62,000 bases of DNA from Symbiodinium natans (Eukaryota > Sar > Dinophyceae > Suessiales > Symbiodiniaceae), in the NCBI GenBank assembly GCA_905221605.1, contig CAJNDS010001558.1, forward strand, positions 625,001-687,000, in the 5' to 3' direction. The position numbers and the translations under genes were made by a program. Shown here piece after piece: positions 21,196 to 30,996 of this stretch (position 1 is its first letter; every line of letters starts with the position of its first letter). The notes below the pieces were generated by a model, which saw only the letters and a list, made by a program, of their open reading frames with translations, did not search any database and had not been told where the DNA came from.

Positions 21196-21640
21196 GTCCT
21201 GAACCGCTGGACACCCCAAACGCGAAAACCTCAACCCACAACCGAGCTCCACCGAGACAAATGCATAATAACGATGATAACTGATAACAAAACACATCTG
21301 AGCCCATAAGCCCTGAAACACCGGGGCGCGTGAGCGTTTAGGGTTTAGGGTTTAGGGTCGTGAGCTTATACCGACTTGGAAACTACAGGGCCTGTATTTG
21401 GGGCACTTGTAACTCACTCTACAAACGAACCTCTCGTAGTAGGGTAGCTACACGGTCCCTTAGTATGGGCTCTCAAAAGGGAACCCCTTCTAGGGCCCAT
21501 ACTTCAGAACCCTTCAAAGAAGGTAAGAAAAACCATATTCAGGGCCCGTACGACTACCCTTAGGGTTCAGGGTTCAGGGTTTGGGGTTTGGGGTTTAGGG
21601 TTTAGGGTTTAGGCTTTAGGGTTTAAGGTTTGGGGCCCAT
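21196..21640. other. Spacer with a foldback
   Basis: 21445-21560 contains inverted pieces around GTATGGGCTC and AGGGCCCATAC, with GTAGGGTAGC and GACTACCCTTAG at the edges, so probably another palindromic element. No gene. Confidence 0.45.
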
Positions 21641-21663
21641 GTATAACTGTCCCTTTCAGAAAC

Positions 21664-21756
21664 CTCCCGGTATACCCCGGCAGTGCCAAGAGCCGGCCTG
21701 ATTTCGCGGGCCGCACCCCGTCACGCTCGAGGATCTCGGGATGGAAACGGGAACAC
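21664..21756 (-). CDS. Exon-like island
   Basis: Between a CGAG|G acceptor and a GAG|GTTTC donor the minus strand reads CSRFHPEILERDGVRPAKSG and RLLALPGYTG, GC3-rich, 93 nt. No family recognised. Confidence 0.4.
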
Positions 21757-21777
21757 CTCGATTTTGTGGGTTTAGGG

Positions 21778-21860
21778 TGTTGGATGGGTTTGTGGAGGTG
21801 AAACCTCCTTCCCTCCGCCCCACCCCCCCCCCCCACCCCCCCGCCCCATCCACCCCCCAA
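21778..21860. repeat. GTGTTGGATGGG motif beside a poly-C tract
   Basis: GTGTTGGATGGGTTTGTGGA is followed by GTGAAACC and a C-rich tract. The same motif is at 27216-27262 (before poly-G) and 51661-51708. Confidence 0.6.
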
Positions 21861-21869
21861 CCCCACAAA

Positions 21870-23120
21870 GCTCCAGACGTTGACCCTGGACCGACGCCCT
21901 AGCTTTAGCTACCCGTAACAGCACGAAAACCACGGTATTTACGGTGTTTTCTGCAGCCGCATACAAAACCCGAGACCCAACTCGCTGATGCTCATGATGC
22001 GCGCTCTTGTGCGGGTCCTTTGGGGTAGCCGATGCGCCCCAAAACAACATCAACAACGTGCCTTCGGCAAAAGTTAAAAAATAGACTCGATGATGCTCGT
22101 TTTTGGGACCCCGGACCTTTCCGTTTTGAGGCCGGCATATGCCCCCATAAGCCACGCATGCCTGGAGGCCGGAGCCGCTGATGCTCATGATGCGCGGCCG
22201 GGCGGGGACCAGGGGCGCATCATCGAGGCTTCGTTTCTCTTTGGGGATCCGGGGGGCGAGCATCGGCAGCATGAGCGGCTCCTGGGGGCAGGGGGGGGGG
22301 GTTGGTTTAGGGCGGCAGGACTTGGAAGGACGCTGCCAGAGCATGGCGCTCGACGTGCCGCGCGCGCGCGCGCGCGCGCGCGTCTTTTGGTTGTTGTCGT
22401 GGCTGCTCCGCACGGGGCGTGCCCGGCTGTGGGCCACAGCCCCTTTAGACTTAGGGGATAGGGACCGAGCGTTCGTTGCTGATACGGCAGCAAAACTCAG
22501 AAATACCTCACAGCCCTCAACATTATGTGCATGGTCTCCCATCTTTTAAGAGACCTGCCGCATGGAGGCTTTGATACAGGGTCAGAGCCACATACTCACT
22601 GAAAAGGCTTCGCTCAGCGGTCACACAGCATCCCATTCAGGGATGGAAAAGTCACTTTCGCACGAAACGCTGCACCCAGGGCCGCTTTCGGATCTGGCTT
22701 TTCAATGGCTCCTCAAGATTCCCTGCAATAGTTCTACAGGCTCTTGGAGTGGCACTAGCATCACTAGCAAGAATAGCACCACATGCAACGTACGCAGAGC
22801 CATGTGTCTCCGAAAACTGCCGGCTTCTCGCAGCGGCTTCTACCATCCTTGTGACTTGTGAGAGCTGGCGCCTTCAACTCTGGGTCTCACATTCCGCCGT
22901 TCATCCGCAGCGGGTTCTTGAGATAACTTGGGGCAGCTGTGCTGGATCTACTCTTGAAACACACGAATAGACGATGGAAGCAAATTAAGGGGTGTCTTTC
23001 ACGAAAAACAGTGCGACAGAAACAAAAGCCGTAAACCATTCTTAAGTGAGAGATTGGGGTCTTTTGCATAAACAAGTGGCGGCCCCCTCAGAAGTGCTCT
23101 GCGGGCCTTCGTCGCCTCCG
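21870..23120. other. GC-rich region with overlapping ORFs on both strands, unassigned
   Basis: The longest frame is minus, 22542-21772 (256 codons, MGDHAHNVEGCEVFLSFAAV...), but it crosses CG-dinucleotide and poly-G runs, and plus frames (22090-22461, 22562-22861) overlap it. GCTGATGCTCATGATGCGCG occurs twice (near 21985 and 22171). No domain is seen and I make no gene call. Confidence 0.3.
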
Positions 23121-23124
23121 GGCG

Positions 23125-25585
23125 CTAGATGAAGTACTTCGTGAAGTTCTTCTTGCAGTTCTCAAACTTATACGGCCGGTGCAGCTCAAGGCTCTCTAGG
23201 CCGGTCAAGGGCAAATACCTCGGGAGGGTTTAGGTTTTGGGGTTTGGGTTTAGGGTTCATACACACATGAAGTAGGGTTTATATTTCCTGTACCCCCAAA
23301 AGGCCACCAAGTATATACACTCACCAACTTTAAACAGGAACCTTATATACACTCACCAAAAGCAGAAATATATACCCTCCTTCATATGACCATTTAAGGT
23401 TCTTTGGGTCCCCCAAGGTACGCGTACTCGGGACAGAGGGTGATGAGGACATCCTTGCCAGTGGGGTCGATCTTGTACTTGCAACGATCCACTGACAGGA
23501 ACCCAGGCAGCACACCTCGGGGACGGAATGAACCCCCAAAAATGGGGTCATATACCCCATACTACTAAAATTCCTATTAAGGTATATGGACCCGAAACCC
23601 TACACCCTAAACCCTAAACCCTAAACCCTAAACCCTAAACCCTAAACCCTAAACCCTAAACCCTAAACCCTAAACCCTAAACCCCTTTCAAGGTTCATTT
23701 GGTCCCCAAGGTACTCGACCAGGCAGTCCACGCATATCCTTCGCAGTCAACTGCCCGGATGGCGAAGCGCGTGTGTAAGAATGTCATTCCTGGGGTGGTA
23801 CCCCTTAAAAACCCCCTTAAACAAATTTAGGGTTTAGGGTTTAGGGTTTAGGGTTTATAAGGTTTAGGGTTTAGGGCTTGGGGTTTAGGGTTGAGGGTTT
23901 GGGGTTTAGGGTTTAGGGTTTAGGGTTTGGGGTTTAGGGTTTAGGGTTTAGGGTTTGGGCTTTGGGGTGTAGGGCTATTCCTGAAGATGATCCTCTTCAC
24001 CCCCAATACAAGATCTCCCAAGGGCCTACCTAGACTCGCACATCACGGAAGGTGGTCCCCAGGGGACTGAAGTGCCGTGGCGTTAAGCGAATGCGCACAC
24101 GCCCCGAGCGAATTTGGGAAGTGGGCCCGGCTTCCTCCTTAGTTGCTGAGCTCATAAGCCCCCCCCCCCCCCCCAAGAAAGTGCACACTAGTACAGTTCT
24201 ATAGGGGATTTATAGTATCCCAAAAAGTGAAAAAGTGTGCTCACTCAGCTACTAAGCCTCCCGCATCGTTGCCGGACAGAGGGGGGGGGGGCGGGGTGGT
24301 GTCGAACTTGTCCATGACCGTCCCCATCATGATGCTTGCTTGGCTTCCTAGGATGGTACTTGAAACCCGCTGAAAACATTCCGAAGGTAGGATCCTCTCT
24401 CTTCATACCCAGTAAGAGAACAGATAAACTAGCCCAAACCCTATGGAGTCGTTTGCCTAGTTTCCCATTCCCCTAAACCCTAAACCCTAAACCCTGAACT
24501 CTAAACCATAAAACCCTAAGCCCTAAACCCTAAACCCTAAACCCTAGACCCTAAACCCGCTGTGCTTCTGGAGCCTCTCTTCGTTGGGAGTGACAAGGCC
24601 TGGGCTCATAGGAGACCGCGGCCTAGTTGCGCCCTTCCTTGGTAGCCCCGCAACCGTTTAGGGTTTAGGGTTTAGGGTTTTAGAATACAGGGTGCCCTTT
24701 TGGGGTTTAGGGTTTAGGGCTGCTTGAAAAGGGAACCTACAACCAAAGAAGAAGGGGCAAAAGGGTGCCGCTGAGGTTTATTTGCTTAAGAACCGCCCCC
24801 CCACCCCCCCCCCCAAAAAAAAAAAAAAACAAACTTAAAACCCTGGCAGGGAAGATTTGTTTGTTTTTAGGGGGCTCTTAAGCAAACAGTAGATATAGGG
24901 TTGTAGGTATGTAACCCTAAAACCCTAACACCTAACACCCTAAGACCTTAAAACCCTAAAACCCTATAACCCTAAACCCCTAAACCCCCAAAACCCTAAA
25001 ACCCTAAAACCCTAAAACCCTAAAACCCAAAAAACCCTAAGACCCTAAAACCCCTAAGACCCTAAAACCCGAAAACCCTAAAACCCTGAAACCCTAAAAC
25101 CCAAAACCCCTAAAACCCTAAAACCCCTAAAACCCCTAAGACCCTAAAACCCTAAAACCCCAAAACCCCAAAACCCTAAACCCTAAAACCCTAAAACCCT
25201 CAAACCCTAAAACCCTCAAACCCTACAACCCTAAAACCCTAACACCCTAAAACCCTGAAACCCCAGAACCCTAAAACCCTGTACCAAGAGTCTTCTTGAC
25301 GCGCGGTTTCCGCCCCCCCTTCCCGCCGAGGCCGGACGAGGTCTCGCTTGACGAACTGCCAAATCCTTAGTTGCTGAATTCCTAAGCCGCGCCGTAAAGG
25401 GTTTAGGGTTGAGGGTTTAGGGTTTAGGGTTTAGGGGTTCAGTTCTACAAGGAATTGAATTCTAGTATCCCAAAAAAGTGTGAGGCAGCTGCTAAGAATC
25501 CGAATTGACCGTCACCACTCGTGGGATTGTCGAGGTCAATGCTCCGTGGCAGCTTGAAGAACTCGACTCCTTGCTCCCACGCTGC
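23125..25585 (-). CDS. Eight-exon gene of unknown function with complete 3' end
   Basis: Exons: 25585-25501, 25365-25285, about 24637-24557, 24347-24261, 24137-24047, 23789-23739, 23515-23422, 23218-23125 (stop TAG). Peptides include EQGVEFFKLPRSIDLDN, SETSSGLGGKGGRKPRVKK, EEAGPTSQIRSGRVRIRLTP, MTFLHTRFAIRAVDCE, CKYKIDPTGKDVLITLCPEY and YLPLTGLESLELHRPYKFEN. Exons 1-2 and 5-8 join with exact phases through donors GA, GT, GA and GT. Exons 3 and 4 are less certain; exon 4 contains an 11-C run, and its frame agrees with exon 5 only if that run is one base shorter. Introns 1 and 4 are family C elements. I do not recognise the fold; the N-terminus is missing. Confidence 0.6.
23266..23389. mobile_element. 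Palindromic element family D (copy 2), intronic
   Basis: CATGAAGTAGGGTTTATAT... is mirrored by ...ATATATACCCTCCTTCATATG. Lies wholly inside the last intron of the eight-exon gene. Confidence 0.7.
23590..23685 (+). repeat. CCCTAAA array, intronic
   Basis: About thirteen CCCTAAA units in the intron between the sixth and seventh exons of the surrounding gene. Confidence 0.95.
24138..24256. mobile_element. Introner-like element family C (copy 1)
   Basis: 13-bp terminal inverted repeats (CTTAGTTGCTGAG / CTCAGCTACTAAG, 12 of 13 matching) flanked by a 4-bp direct repeat CCTC at 24134-24137 and 24257-24260. On the minus strand the element plus one target copy is exactly an intron: CGG|GAGGCTTAG ... 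CTAAG|GAGGAAG, GA to AG. Removing it restores GAGG and the frame of the next exon. Confidence 0.85.
24777..24892. mobile_element. Palindromic element family H (copy 1)
   Basis: TTTGCTTAAGAACC at the left and GGCTCTTAAGCAAACAGTAG at the right. The interior has poly-C and poly-A runs. Lies in the intron between the second and third exons of the eight-exon gene. Confidence 0.7.
24905..25275 (+). repeat. CCCTAAAA octamer array, intronic
   Basis: About 40 imperfect CCCTAAAA units, an 8-base variant with one extra A. It fills the rest of the same intron. Confidence 0.95.
25366..25496. mobile_element. Introner-like element family C (copy 2), with an internal telomere-type array
   Basis: Inverted ends CTTAGTTGCTGA / GCAGCTGCTAAG and a 4-bp direct repeat AATC at 25362-25365 and 25497-25500. 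The intron on the minus strand is TTCG|GATTCTTAG ... CTAAG|GATTTGG (GA to AG); joining gives an uninterrupted frame DGQF-G-FGSSSS. A TTTAGGG block sits inside the element (about 25398-25436), which copy 1 lacks. Confidence 0.85.
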
Positions 25586-25659
25586 CTGGTTTAGGGTTTA
25601 GGGTTAATGGCCGGAGAATTAAATTAGGTTTTTTTGTTTTTTTGGGGAGTTTTTTTTTT

Positions 25660-25945
25660 TGCTTTAGGGTTTAGGGTTTAGGGGTTTAGGGGTTTAGGGG
25701 TTTAGGGGTTTAGGGGTTTAGGGGTTTAGGGGTTTAGGGGTTTAGGGGTTTAGGGGTTTAGGGGTTTAGGGGTTTGGGTTTAGGGGTTAGGGGTTTAGGG
25801 GGGGTTTAGGGGTTTAGTTTAGGGTTTAGGGGTTAGGGGTTTAGGGGTTTAGGGGTTTAGGGGTTTAGGGGTTTAGGGGTTTAGGGGTTTAGGGGTTTAA
25901 GGGTTTAGGGGTTTAGGGTTCAGGGTTTAGGGTTTGGGGTTTAGG
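25660..25945 (+). repeat. TTTAGGGG octamer array
   Basis: About 30 TTTAGGGG units with occasional TTTAGGG and TTAGGGG. Lies upstream of the eight-exon gene. Confidence 0.95.
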
Positions 25946-26024
25946 GCTTACCAGTAGCAAGAACAAAAACCAAAAAAAATCAAAAAAAAACAAAAAAAAA
26001 ACAAAAAACCCTTTAAAAATAGAC

Positions 26025-26145
26025 ATCCTTTAGGGTTTAGGGTTTAGGGTTCAGGGTTCAGGGTTCAGGGTTCAGGGTTTAGGGTTTAGGGCTTAGGGCT
26101 TAGGGCTTAGGGCTTAGGGTTTAGGGTTTAGGGTTTAGGGTTTAG
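26025..26145 (+). repeat. TTTAGGG/TTCAGGG/CTTAGGG mixed array
   Basis: The units change in blocks: TTCAGGG runs, then CTTAGGG runs, then TTTAGGG, showing local homogenisation of variants. Confidence 0.9.
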
Positions 26146-26439
26146 GGTATCTGGGGGGGGGGGGGGGGTTTTCGCGCCAAAATACGGATGTACGGGCTCC
26201 TTGCAGAGCCAACATAGGTACCCCCAACTTTTGGCGAGTGGCCACATCTTGTGAGCCAAGATCTTGACTGGAAGCCGTGTCCTTATTGGTTGCTGCTAGA
26301 AGGAAATCTCGAAACCCAAAAGGGCAAAAAAGGGGTTTAGGGTTTGGGGCTTAGGGTTTAGGGTTTAGGGTTTAGGATTTAGGGTTTAGGGTTTAGGGCC
26401 ACCAAGTGTCCGAGATCGACAAGCTGTGCACAAAGTCAC

Positions 26440-26723
26440 CCCAGTCGGCTTTGGACTCTTGACTGAACATTGCCTGCATTGAGCCATCCAAACCCAGAAA
26501 CACGAACGTTTACAATGATAGAGGAGCCCCAATACACACCCCCAAAGAGTAGGATCTCTCCTTTTTGTAAGGACACCCAAAAACTGACAAGGTCCCCCGA
26601 ATTTCGGAAACCCCCCCCACATTGCCTGCATTGAGCCCTCCGGACCCAGACATCTCTTCCAGTTTTTGGCCGATCTTGGCGAGCATGGCCATAGCATGAG
26701 ACTTCCGCGCACTGACTTTGCAG
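26440..26723 (-). CDS. Two-exon gene fragment, unknown
   Basis: Exon 26723-26626 reads CKVSARKSHAMAMLAKIGQK then LEEMSGSGGLN; exon 26473-26440 reads NVQSRVQSRLG. The intron between them has GC donor AATGCAG|GCAATG and acceptor AATGCAG|GCAATG; these lie in two identical 19-bp copies of exon sequence. The intron contains a family B element. The helical first exon is not assigned to a family. Confidence 0.45.
26512..26620. mobile_element. Palindromic element family B (copy 3) between 19-bp direct repeats
   Basis: Core motifs CAATACACACCCCC, GAGTAGGATC and TTTCGGAAACCCCC. Identical 19-bp sequence (ACATTGCCTGCATTGAGCC) stands at 26467-26485 and 26619-26637 on either side. Confidence 0.7.
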
Positions 26724-26849
26724 CTGAGGCAGCCCACAGGCTGAGTCGTGGAGCCACAGGGCTGAGGGCTCCAACTTGAGGGGGCTTTCTTGGTGATAGG
26801 GGTTCAGGGTGATTCAGAAATTCAGAGGGCGCAAAGTCTCGGGCCAAGG

Positions 26850-26990
26850 GCATGAGGGTCTAGGGTACTTGCTTGAATGAAATGCCGGACCGAAGAACCC
26901 CACCCAAGCTGATGGGCGCAGTGTGTCGAGTTGTGTTGCCTGGGCCGTGAATCCTGCCCCAGTGCGCCCTAAACCCCACACCCCAAACCC
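26850..26990 (-). CDS. Exon-like island
   Basis: After GGGGCAG the minus strand reads FTAQATQLDTLRPSAWVGFF with a possible GT donor (TTCG|GTCCGG). Same strand as the fragment at 26440-26723 and possibly an earlier exon of it. Confidence 0.35.
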
Positions 26991-27215
26991 CAAACCCCAA
27001 ACCCTAAACCCTGTTATACAGCCTTGGGGCGCATAAACCCCACATAGCATGGTGCTTGGGCCCGAAAACTAACTACTGCAAAAGGACCCCCTAAAAGGCG
27101 CCAAGCATATACTAGACAAACCCGAAACCCGAAAGGCCAATCCCGAAGCAGGGTTGAGGGTTTAGGGTTTAGGATTTGGGGTTTAGGGTTTAGGGTTTAG
27201 GGTTTAGGGTTTAGG

Positions 27216-27287
27216 GTCCGCCGACCTGGTGGCGTGTTGGATGGGTTTGCGGATGTGAAACCGTGTGAAAGTGGGTGGGGAAGGGGT

Positions 27288-27346
<59 letters not shown>

Positions 27347-27400
27347 CTGGGGGGCTGGGGGGTGGGAGGGCTGGGGGGGGGGGGCGGGGTGGGTGGGGGT
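27216..27400. repeat. GTCCGCCGACCTGG motif followed by a poly-G tract
   Basis: Motif 27216-27262, then GGGGTGGGG and about 55 consecutive G (27290-27346) with further G-rich sequence. The same motif is at 51661 and, shorter, at 21778 beside poly-C. Confidence 0.85.
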
Positions 27401-27624
27401 GGGCATGCTGAGGTGGAAAAGTTTCAAACTCTGTTCTTCTGCATAAAAGGCGGCTTGAGCCGGAGGCTCATGAATTTGCCACTACTTGCAGGTAATATAG
27501 GGGGTAAATACAATCTTTTGTTTTTGCTGGTTCTTGAGCAAATACTAGTTTAGGGTTTGGGGTTGCGGGTTCGGGAATTTCTGGGCGTTGAGGGTTTTTG
27601 TGTGGGGATGCAGGAGATCTAGGG

Positions 27625-27757
27625 CAGGTTTAGGGTTTAGGGTTTAGGGTTTAGGGTTTAGGGTTTAGGGTTTAGGGTTTAGGGTTTAGGGTTTAGGGTT
27701 TAGGGTTTAGGGTTTAGGGTTTAGGGTTTAGGGTTTAGGGTTTAGGGTTTAGGGGGT
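27625..27757 (+). repeat. TTTAGGG array
   Basis: Eighteen near-perfect units. Confidence 0.95.
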
Positions 27758-27854
27758 TTCAAGATTCGGGGGACTTAGGGTGTAGGGCTGCTACTTCCGA
27801 GTTTTAGGGCTTGGGCCCCACAAGGCCCCAAAACCTCAGCCCTGAAAGCCCCAT

Positions 27855-27959
27855 ATAAATATCTATCTATATATATATATATACATACATGCAAGTATAA
27901 ATATAGTTGTACTTATATAAATAAATAAATAAATATACATATATATATATTACATATAT

Positions 27960-28008
<49 letters not shown>
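27855..28008 (+). repeat. AT-rich and (GA)n microsatellites
   Basis: ATAT/AAAT stretch followed by about 48 bp of GAGAGA. Confidence 0.95.
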
Positions 28009-28010
<2 letters not shown>

Positions 28011-28173
28011 CATTGGCCCTATACATTTTGGTATGAGAGCCCTCCGAGAACCGACTTCGGGCATTGCGAGGCCCGCACTCGTGGTAGAGGCGCTCCTACC
28101 GGCGGAATTCTAGGGTTCAGGGTTTAGGGTTCAGTGTTTAAAGCTTAAGCTTTAGGGCTTGCTGTAATATGGC

Positions 28174-28300
28174 GCAGAAGCTATGAAGGTTGGGATGCAG
28201 ACTGGGTTCGAAAGCTTCGTGAAGTTCGACGAGCAGCCATGGCCCGATTGTGGAGGGGCATCCAACATGTTCATCCCACATCCCACCCCACGCCGGTGGC
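28174..28300 (+). CDS. Plus-strand exon-like copy of 13755-13850
   Basis: After a GAAG acceptor the plus strand reads GMQTGFESFVKFDEQPWPDC, then ASNMFIPHPTP, and ends at a clean GT donor (GCCG|GTGGCA). Matches the minus-strand island near 13755. It is one of very few islands against the main gene direction. Family not recognised. Confidence 0.45.
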
Positions 28301-28404
28301 AAAACCATCCTAACCTATTCATTTGTATGGTTTAAGCCTAAGCTCAACAACTGCCTTCAGGAAAGTCCTGAGTCACACGGGGTTTGAGGGTAGGTGGGTC
28401 TGGG

Positions 28405-28512
28405 TTAGGGGAGTCTCAGGAGTGTCTTAGTCCAGGGGTCCCAATAAGCTTCAGGCCGCAACCCGTCAGAGGGGGTCTTTGGTACCGGGCCCATCGTGGG
28501 TGCCACCTCCAT
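28405..28512 (-). CDS. Small ORF or last exon, 35 codons
   Basis: ATG to TAA, reading MEVAPTMGPVPKTPSDGLRP then EAYWDPWTKTLLRLP. Open upstream as HLSRSVS, so it is probably the end of a spliced gene. A nearby minus frame (about 28650-28580, MRISGPEVLGPGRVASLF) could be its first exon. Confidence 0.35.
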   Translation of the reverse strand: MEVAPTMGPVPKTPSDGLRPEAYWDPWTKTLLRLP

Positions 28513-29093
28513 AGAAACGGAGCGGCTTAGGTGCCGCCTAAGGGTAGGGTTTAGGGTTTAGAATTTAGGGTTTAGGGGGCTGAAAGCCCGAACCTCGGAA
28601 CAAAGAGGCCACTCTTCCGGGGCCTAGGACTTCGGGCCCGGAAATCCTCATGATGCGAGGTGTCTATCTATGGGTCTCTTGAGAGGACCCCAGTTCAAGG
28701 TTCGGGGACCAGGAGACTCCCATCGCTGCTTCCGCACGGTGAATGTTAGGGTTTGGGGTTGAGGGTACACCCTAAACCCTAAACCTTAAACCCTGGGCTC
28801 TGTGAATTCTATTTGGCCGGCGAACAGGATAGGAAATTTATAAGGTCCTTAAGGGAGGGTGGTTCATGGGGGGTTTAGGGTTGGGTTTCGGGTCTCGGGT
28901 CTCGGGTTTAGGGTTTAGGGTCTAGGGTCTAGGGTTTAGGGATTAGGGTTTAGGGTTTAGGGTTTAGGTTTTAGGGTTTAGGGGTTCATGGGGGGGGGGG
29001 GGGTAATTACCTGCAAAACCTGTAGCTTCCGAGTATTTGGCAGCCTTGGGATACATATTCCCTTGAATGCCCCTCCCTTAAGGACCCGATAAG

Positions 29094-29200
29094 TTGGGAT
29101 GTTCCCCTTATACTCACAGTCCTTACTAGGGATTATAGTACCCCCCACCCCTCTTGTAATCCCGATCAAGGACTGTTAGTATAAGGGGGAACATCCCAAA
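29094..29200. mobile_element. Palindromic MITE family A (copy 3)
   Basis: Nearly complete: TTGGGATGTTCCCCTTATAC ... TAAGGGGGAACATCCCAA with the GGGATTATAGTACCCC centre. Confidence 0.85.
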
Positions 29201-29209
29201 CCTAGAGCC

Positions 29210-29285
29210 CGAAACCCTAAACCCTAAACCCTAAACCCTAAACCCTAAACCCTAAACCCTAAACCCCAAACCCTAAACCCTAAAC
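29210..29285 (+). repeat. CCCTAAA array
   Basis: About ten units, directly abutting the exon-like island at 29286 and supplying its donor on the minus strand. Confidence 0.95.
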
Positions 29286-29343
29286 CCAATATGTAAGGCG
29301 CGCCTTCACGGCTTGAGTCGAGACTTTGAAGCCATCGAAGGTC
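29286..29343 (-). CDS. Exon-like island with a telomere-repeat donor
   Basis: A strong acceptor CTCTGTTTGCAG|G is followed by TFDGFKVSTQAVKARLTYW and a donor TGG|GTTTAG that is the first repeat unit. 58 nt, coherent phase. Function unknown. Confidence 0.5.
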
Positions 29344-29868
29344 CTGCAAACAGAGAGGGTTTAGGGTTTAGGGTTTAGGGTTTAGGGTTTAGGGTGCAGG
29401 GTTTAGGGTTTAGGGTTTAGGGTTTAGGGTTTAGGGTTTAGGGTTTAGGGTTTAGGGTTTAGGGTTTAGGGAAGTTAGCGGCTCCAAGCCCAATCCCCAA
29501 GGCCAAAACCCTAAACCCTACACCTTCTCTAACTTCCCTAAACCCTAAACCCTAAACCCTAAATCAGGAGCCCCCCCCCAATTCTGCTACAACTTCTCAA
29601 CCATCATCGCCTACGTCGCCACGAAGTGCCGACAATGAAGGGCCTCTAGGCCAACTTACCAAGGAAGTAGGGTTTGCGGTTTGCGGTTTAGCGTTTAGGG
29701 TGTAGGGTTCAGGGTTCAGGGAAAAAAAACAAATCCGAAAAACCGGAACCCGAAGCATCCCAGCACCCTAAACCTACAAAGGGCTCCCTAAACCCTAAAC
29801 CCTAAACCCTAAACCCTAAACCCGAAACCCGAAACCCGAAACCCCAAACCCGAAAAGCCGGGTCCAGT

Positions 29869-29921
29869 CAAACGGCTCCGGAGGTGGCGGAGGTTCACGA
29901 GGGTAGTAGTGGCCGACGTAC
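29869..29921 (-). CDS. Exon-like island
   Basis: After GCTGCAG|G the minus strand reads YVGHYYPREPPPPPEPFDWT and ends at a GC donor (CCG|GCTTTT). 53 nt. Confidence 0.45.
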
Positions 29922-30343
29922 CTGCAGCTTTGGCTGCCACCCAGGGGCAGCTCTAGGGTTGAGAGGTTTAGGGTTTAGGGTTTAGGGGTTAGAGGGTTGT
30001 AGGGATTGAGGTTGAGGGTTTTAGGGTTTAGGGTTTTAGGGTTTAGGATTCTGTTTTCTGGTTTAGGATTTCGGGCTTTGGCTGTCAGGGTGGGCTTCGG
30101 GTCATTGTGGTGAGGGCTTCCTCTAAACCCTAAACCCTAAACCCTAAACCCCAAAATCCCTAAACCCCAAAACCCCTAAACCCCAAAAACCCCCCAAAAC
30201 CCTGAACCCTAAACCCTAAACCCTTGGGGATTCAAGAAGGGAGGCGCGCTTCTCAAAAGCCCCTCCCCAGCTCCGACACCCCGCGCTCAAATGAAATAGC
30301 CACCCCCCCCCCCTCCCCCAGCCCAGCCCTAAATCCCGCAGAC

Positions 30344-30525
30344 CAGTCCCAGTTTAGGGTTTAGGGTTTAGGGTTTAGGGTTTAGGGTTTAGGGTTTGGG
30401 GTTTGGGGTTGGGGTTTGGGGTTTAGGGTTTAGGGTTTAGGGTTTAGGGTTTAGGGTTTAGGGTTTAGGGTTCAGGGTTTAGGGTTGAGGGTTTAGGGTT
30501 GAGGGTTTAGGGTTCCTCAGGGTTT
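30344..30525 (+). repeat. TTTAGGG array
   Basis: About 24 units including TTTGGGG and TTGAGGG variants. Confidence 0.95.
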
Positions 30526-30696
30526 AGGACCTTGAAATCCTCCGGTCACCACTTTATCTTCATGGGTAGCTACATGTAGGGTTATAAATATTGTAACTCT
30601 GCTTATAACCCCTACCCACAGATTAAGTCCCCCAACTCTTCTCCAAGTAGTGGCTTGCAGCCCCCCAACATCTAAACATCTCAAGCACCCTACTAG

Positions 30697-30840
30697 TAGA
30701 GAGGAAGAGGAGGATGAGGAGAGGAAGAGGAGAGGAAGAGGAGAGGAAGCAGAGAGGAAGAGGAAGAGGAGAGGAAGAGGAGAGGAAGAGGAGAGGAAGA
30801 GGAGAGGAAGAGGAGAGGAAGAGAAGAGGTAGAGGAGAGG
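30697..30840 (+). repeat. GAGGAAGAGGA purine repeat
   Basis: Tandem AGGAAGAGGAG units of about 11 bp. Open frames on both strands are compositional. Confidence 0.9.
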
Positions 30841-30910
30841 ACCACCCCAAGCCACTCTCAGCCACTCTCAGCCACGTTCTGCCACTCTCAGCCACCCTCA
30901 ACCCACAACC

Positions 30911-30949
<39 letters not shown>

Positions 30950-30996
30950 AACCCTAAACCCTAAACCCTAAACCCTAAACCCCAGAAACTCCAGGC

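Noticed and set aside
30623-30971. Ser/Leu- or Arg/Glu-rich ORFs
   Set aside because: Translations of the AGGAAGAGGAG purine repeat.
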